Shown: positions 4,554 through 5,935 of the stretch, in pieces
Position numbering within the stretch: the first letter of the stretch is position 1
Layout: each line of letters opens with the position of its first letter
Assembly (NCBI GenBank): GCA_964474295.1
Contig: CAYYRN010000064.1
Location: 1-5,935, forward strand
Origin: SIG575 sp964474295
GTDB taxonomy: Bacteria; Bacillota; Clostridia; Oscillospirales; Acutalibacteraceae
DNA: 5,935 nucleotides
Direction of reading: 5' to 3'
Program-made: the position numbers and the translations under genes
The notes under the pieces: generated by a model
The model's input: only the letters and a program-made list of their open reading frames with translations
The model's database searches: none
What the model was told of the DNA's origin: nothing

Positions 4554-5846
4554 TTATTTAATTTCAAAGCCCCAAACGTGTTTTGATTTTATTGTTTCGG
4601 GGTTAACATTCGGGAAAACAAGCTTCATTTTTCCGTCTGCGTTTTCTGTTTTTATTTCAAGGTCTTCATTTCCCATAAGAGAAACCTTTTTATCGGGAGA
4701 ATAATCGTAATTTTCCAGCACTGCCTCACCGAAAGGATATTTTTTGACAAACACATAATCGGTGCCGTCTTTTTCCGTATACCACACGTTCTCCTGTGTG
4801 CTTTCCCTGCCCTTGCGGCTTGCATAAATGCCGTTTCCGTTTATTTTGAGCCAATCACCTATTTCAAGAAGTCTTTCCTGCATAATCAGCGGAATCGTAC
4901 CGTCCGCCGCAGGGCCGACATTCAGCAGAAGATTGCCGCCTTTGCTTACAAGGTCAACGAGCATTGTAACAAGCTCCTCGCCCGTAAGATAATCTTCAAG
5001 CTGCTCCATTCTGTTAAAGCCGAACGAATGGCCGATGCCTCTACATTCTTCAAAATATCTTTCTTTTTCTGCCTCACGGATGCTTCTGTCCTGGTCGATA
5101 ATGCCGTATTCAGTGGTAAAGTTACCTCCGCAGCGGCCTCTTGTTTCCTTGCCCCAACGGTCGTTAGGTACAATAAAATCCTTAACGGAGCTTTCATTGT
5201 AAAGCCACTGTAAGAACTCGGTTGAGTGCCATACGGAGCTGGGATGTTCCCACTCGCCGTCCGTGAAAAGCGTTGCGGGTTGATATTTTTCCACAATTTC
5301 TTTAAGCATCGGAATCAAATGCTTCAATGCGTACTCTTCAGGGTCACGCAGGTAAACGGGATTGTACCATTCGTAAACGGAATGATAAACGCCGAAACGG
5401 ACATCTGTTTTGTCAAGCGCCGTTTTAAGCTCCATACAAAAATCTCTGTGCGGGCCGACATCAACACTGTTCCAATTCCACGCATATTCGCTCTTGTAAA
5501 GGCAAAAGCCGTCATGATGCTTTGAAACGAGGTTAACGTATTTTGCACCGGCACGTTCAAAAAGACTTGCCCATTCGTCGGCATCAAAAAGCTCCGCCTT
5601 GAAATCCTTTACAAAATCCTCATACTTGAAATTTTCTCCGTATGTTTTTTTATGGAAAGAAGTTGTAGGCTCATAACCCGTTGCGATTTGATTGCCGTAC
5701 CACTCCGCATAATCAAACGTTTTTCTGCCGCAATATGCCGGAACGGAATAAAGTCCCCAATGGATAAAAATACCGAACTTTGCATCCTGAAACCACTGCG
5801 GAACAGGACGTGAAGTAAGCGAATCCCAATTTGCCTCATATTTCAT
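4554..5846 (-). CDS. Alpha-L-fucosidase, glycoside hydrolase family 29 type
   Basis: Encodes 430 residues. GH29 enzymes release terminal L-fucose from glycans by a retaining mechanism. Family landmarks occur in order: HWGLYSVPA (29-37), SKHHDGFCLY (108-117), DVGPHRD (129-135), GVYHS (152-156), a likely nucleophile D196 in LFTDGEW, EECRGIGHSFGFNR (266-279, the position of the family's SWGYN element), and SKGGNLLLNVGPAADGTIP (301-319). E266 is a candidate acid/base by position only. A small beta-rich C-terminal part follows from about 345. There is no signal peptide, so it probably acts in the cytoplasm on imported fucosylated oligosaccharides; no transporter or fucose genes are visible. The ATG follows GAGGTG (complement of 5853-5858) by 6 bases; the upstream in-frame GTG overlaps that site and is rejected. 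It has its own promoter and is convergent to rpsR. The substrate linkage cannot be told from sequence. Confidence 0.93.
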   Translation of the reverse strand: MKYEANWDSLTSRPVPQWFQDAKFGIFIHWGLYSVPAYCGRKTFDYAEWYGNQIATGYEPTTSFHKKTYGENFKYEDFVKDFKAELFDADEWASLFERAGAKYVNLVSKHHDGFCLYKSEYAWNWNSVDVGPHRDFCMELKTALDKTDVRFGVYHSVYEWYNPVYLRDPEEYALKHLIPMLKEIVEKYQPATLFTDGEWEHPSSVWHSTEFLQWLYNESSVKDFIVPNDRWGKETRGRCGGNFTTEYGIIDQDRSIREAEKERYFEECRGIGHSFGFNRMEQLEDYLTGEELVTMLVDLVSKGGNLLLNVGPAADGTIPLIMQERLLEIGDWLKINGNGIYASRKGRESTQENVWYTEKDGTDYVFVKKYPFGEAVLENYDYSPDKKVSLMGNEDLEIKTENADGKMKLVFPNVNPETIKSKHVWGFEIK

Positions 5847-5852
5847 AAAACA

Positions 5853-5858
5853 CACCTC
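5853..5858 (-). promoter_or_regulatory. Ribosome binding site fixing the fucosidase start
   Basis: GAGGTG on the minus strand, 6 bases before the ATG at 5844-5846. It overlaps an in-frame GTG (complement of 5853-5855), which therefore cannot be the start. Confidence 0.75.
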
Positions 5859-5876
5859 ATAAACTGTTTTTAACTT

Positions 5877-5905
5877 ATATTATCAGAAAAGACACATTTA
5901 ATCAA
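5877..5905 (-). promoter_or_regulatory. Candidate promoter of the fucosidase gene
   Basis: The minus strand reads -35 TTGATT (complement of 5900-5905), a 17-base spacer and -10 TAATAT (complement of 5877-5882) with a TGA extension (5883-5885). Matches to consensus are moderate (four of six in each box). An 8-base palindrome AAGTACTT (5904-5911) overlaps the upstream edge of the -35 and AATCGATT lies at 5919-5926; either could be an operator, but this is speculative. Confidence 0.6.
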
Positions 5906-5935
5906 GTACTTTGCTTAAAATCGATTGATTTCTCT

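Noticed and set aside
5226..5587. Open frames on both strands inside the fucosidase gene
   Set aside because: They overlap a well-supported GH29 gene, carry no recognisable domain and have no translation signals of their own.
1..5935. CRISPR arrays, insertion sequences, tRNA genes or a phage attachment site
   Set aside because: No spaced direct repeats, transposase-like frames, tRNA-like folds or duplicated att-like sequences were noticed; the window looks like stable core chromosome.

Overview
The window holds two housekeeping translation/replication operons with a conserved membrane-protein gene between them and a glycosidase gene at the right end. The gene orders infC-rpmI-rplT and rpsF-ssb-rpsR are typical of Firmicutes. 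Consensus sigma-A promoters, strong AGGAGG ribosome binding sites, RNA leaders on both operons and moderately AT-rich DNA agree with that. Protein wording and the solitary fucosidase suggest a gut- or rumen-type Clostridia member, perhaps of the Ruminococcus/Oscillospiraceae kind; this placement is inference.

Layout: positions 2-1313 (minus strand) carry promoter, structured leader with attenuator, infC (IF3, starting at ATT), rpmI (L35) and rplT (L20). Positions 1391-3145 (minus) encode a 584-residue protein with three predicted membrane segments and a large extracytoplasmic region, from an uncharacterised family. Positions 3161-3364 hold a divergent promoter region and the rpsF leader, which has an S6:S18-type hairpin. 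Positions 3365-4431 (plus) are rpsF (S6), ssb and rpsR (S18), followed by two tandem hairpin terminators. The second of these also serves the convergent gene at 4554-5846 (minus), a GH29-type alpha-L-fucosidase without a signal peptide, with its own promoter at 5877-5905.

How it fits together: L20 probably feeds back on its own operon through the leader, and IF3 on its own ATT codon. S6 and S18, the first and last products of the other operon, probably bind its leader as a pair. No mobile elements, CRISPR arrays, tRNAs or rRNAs were seen. The most interesting items are the two RNA-level control regions and the uncharacterised membrane protein. Nothing here looks like an entirely new system.
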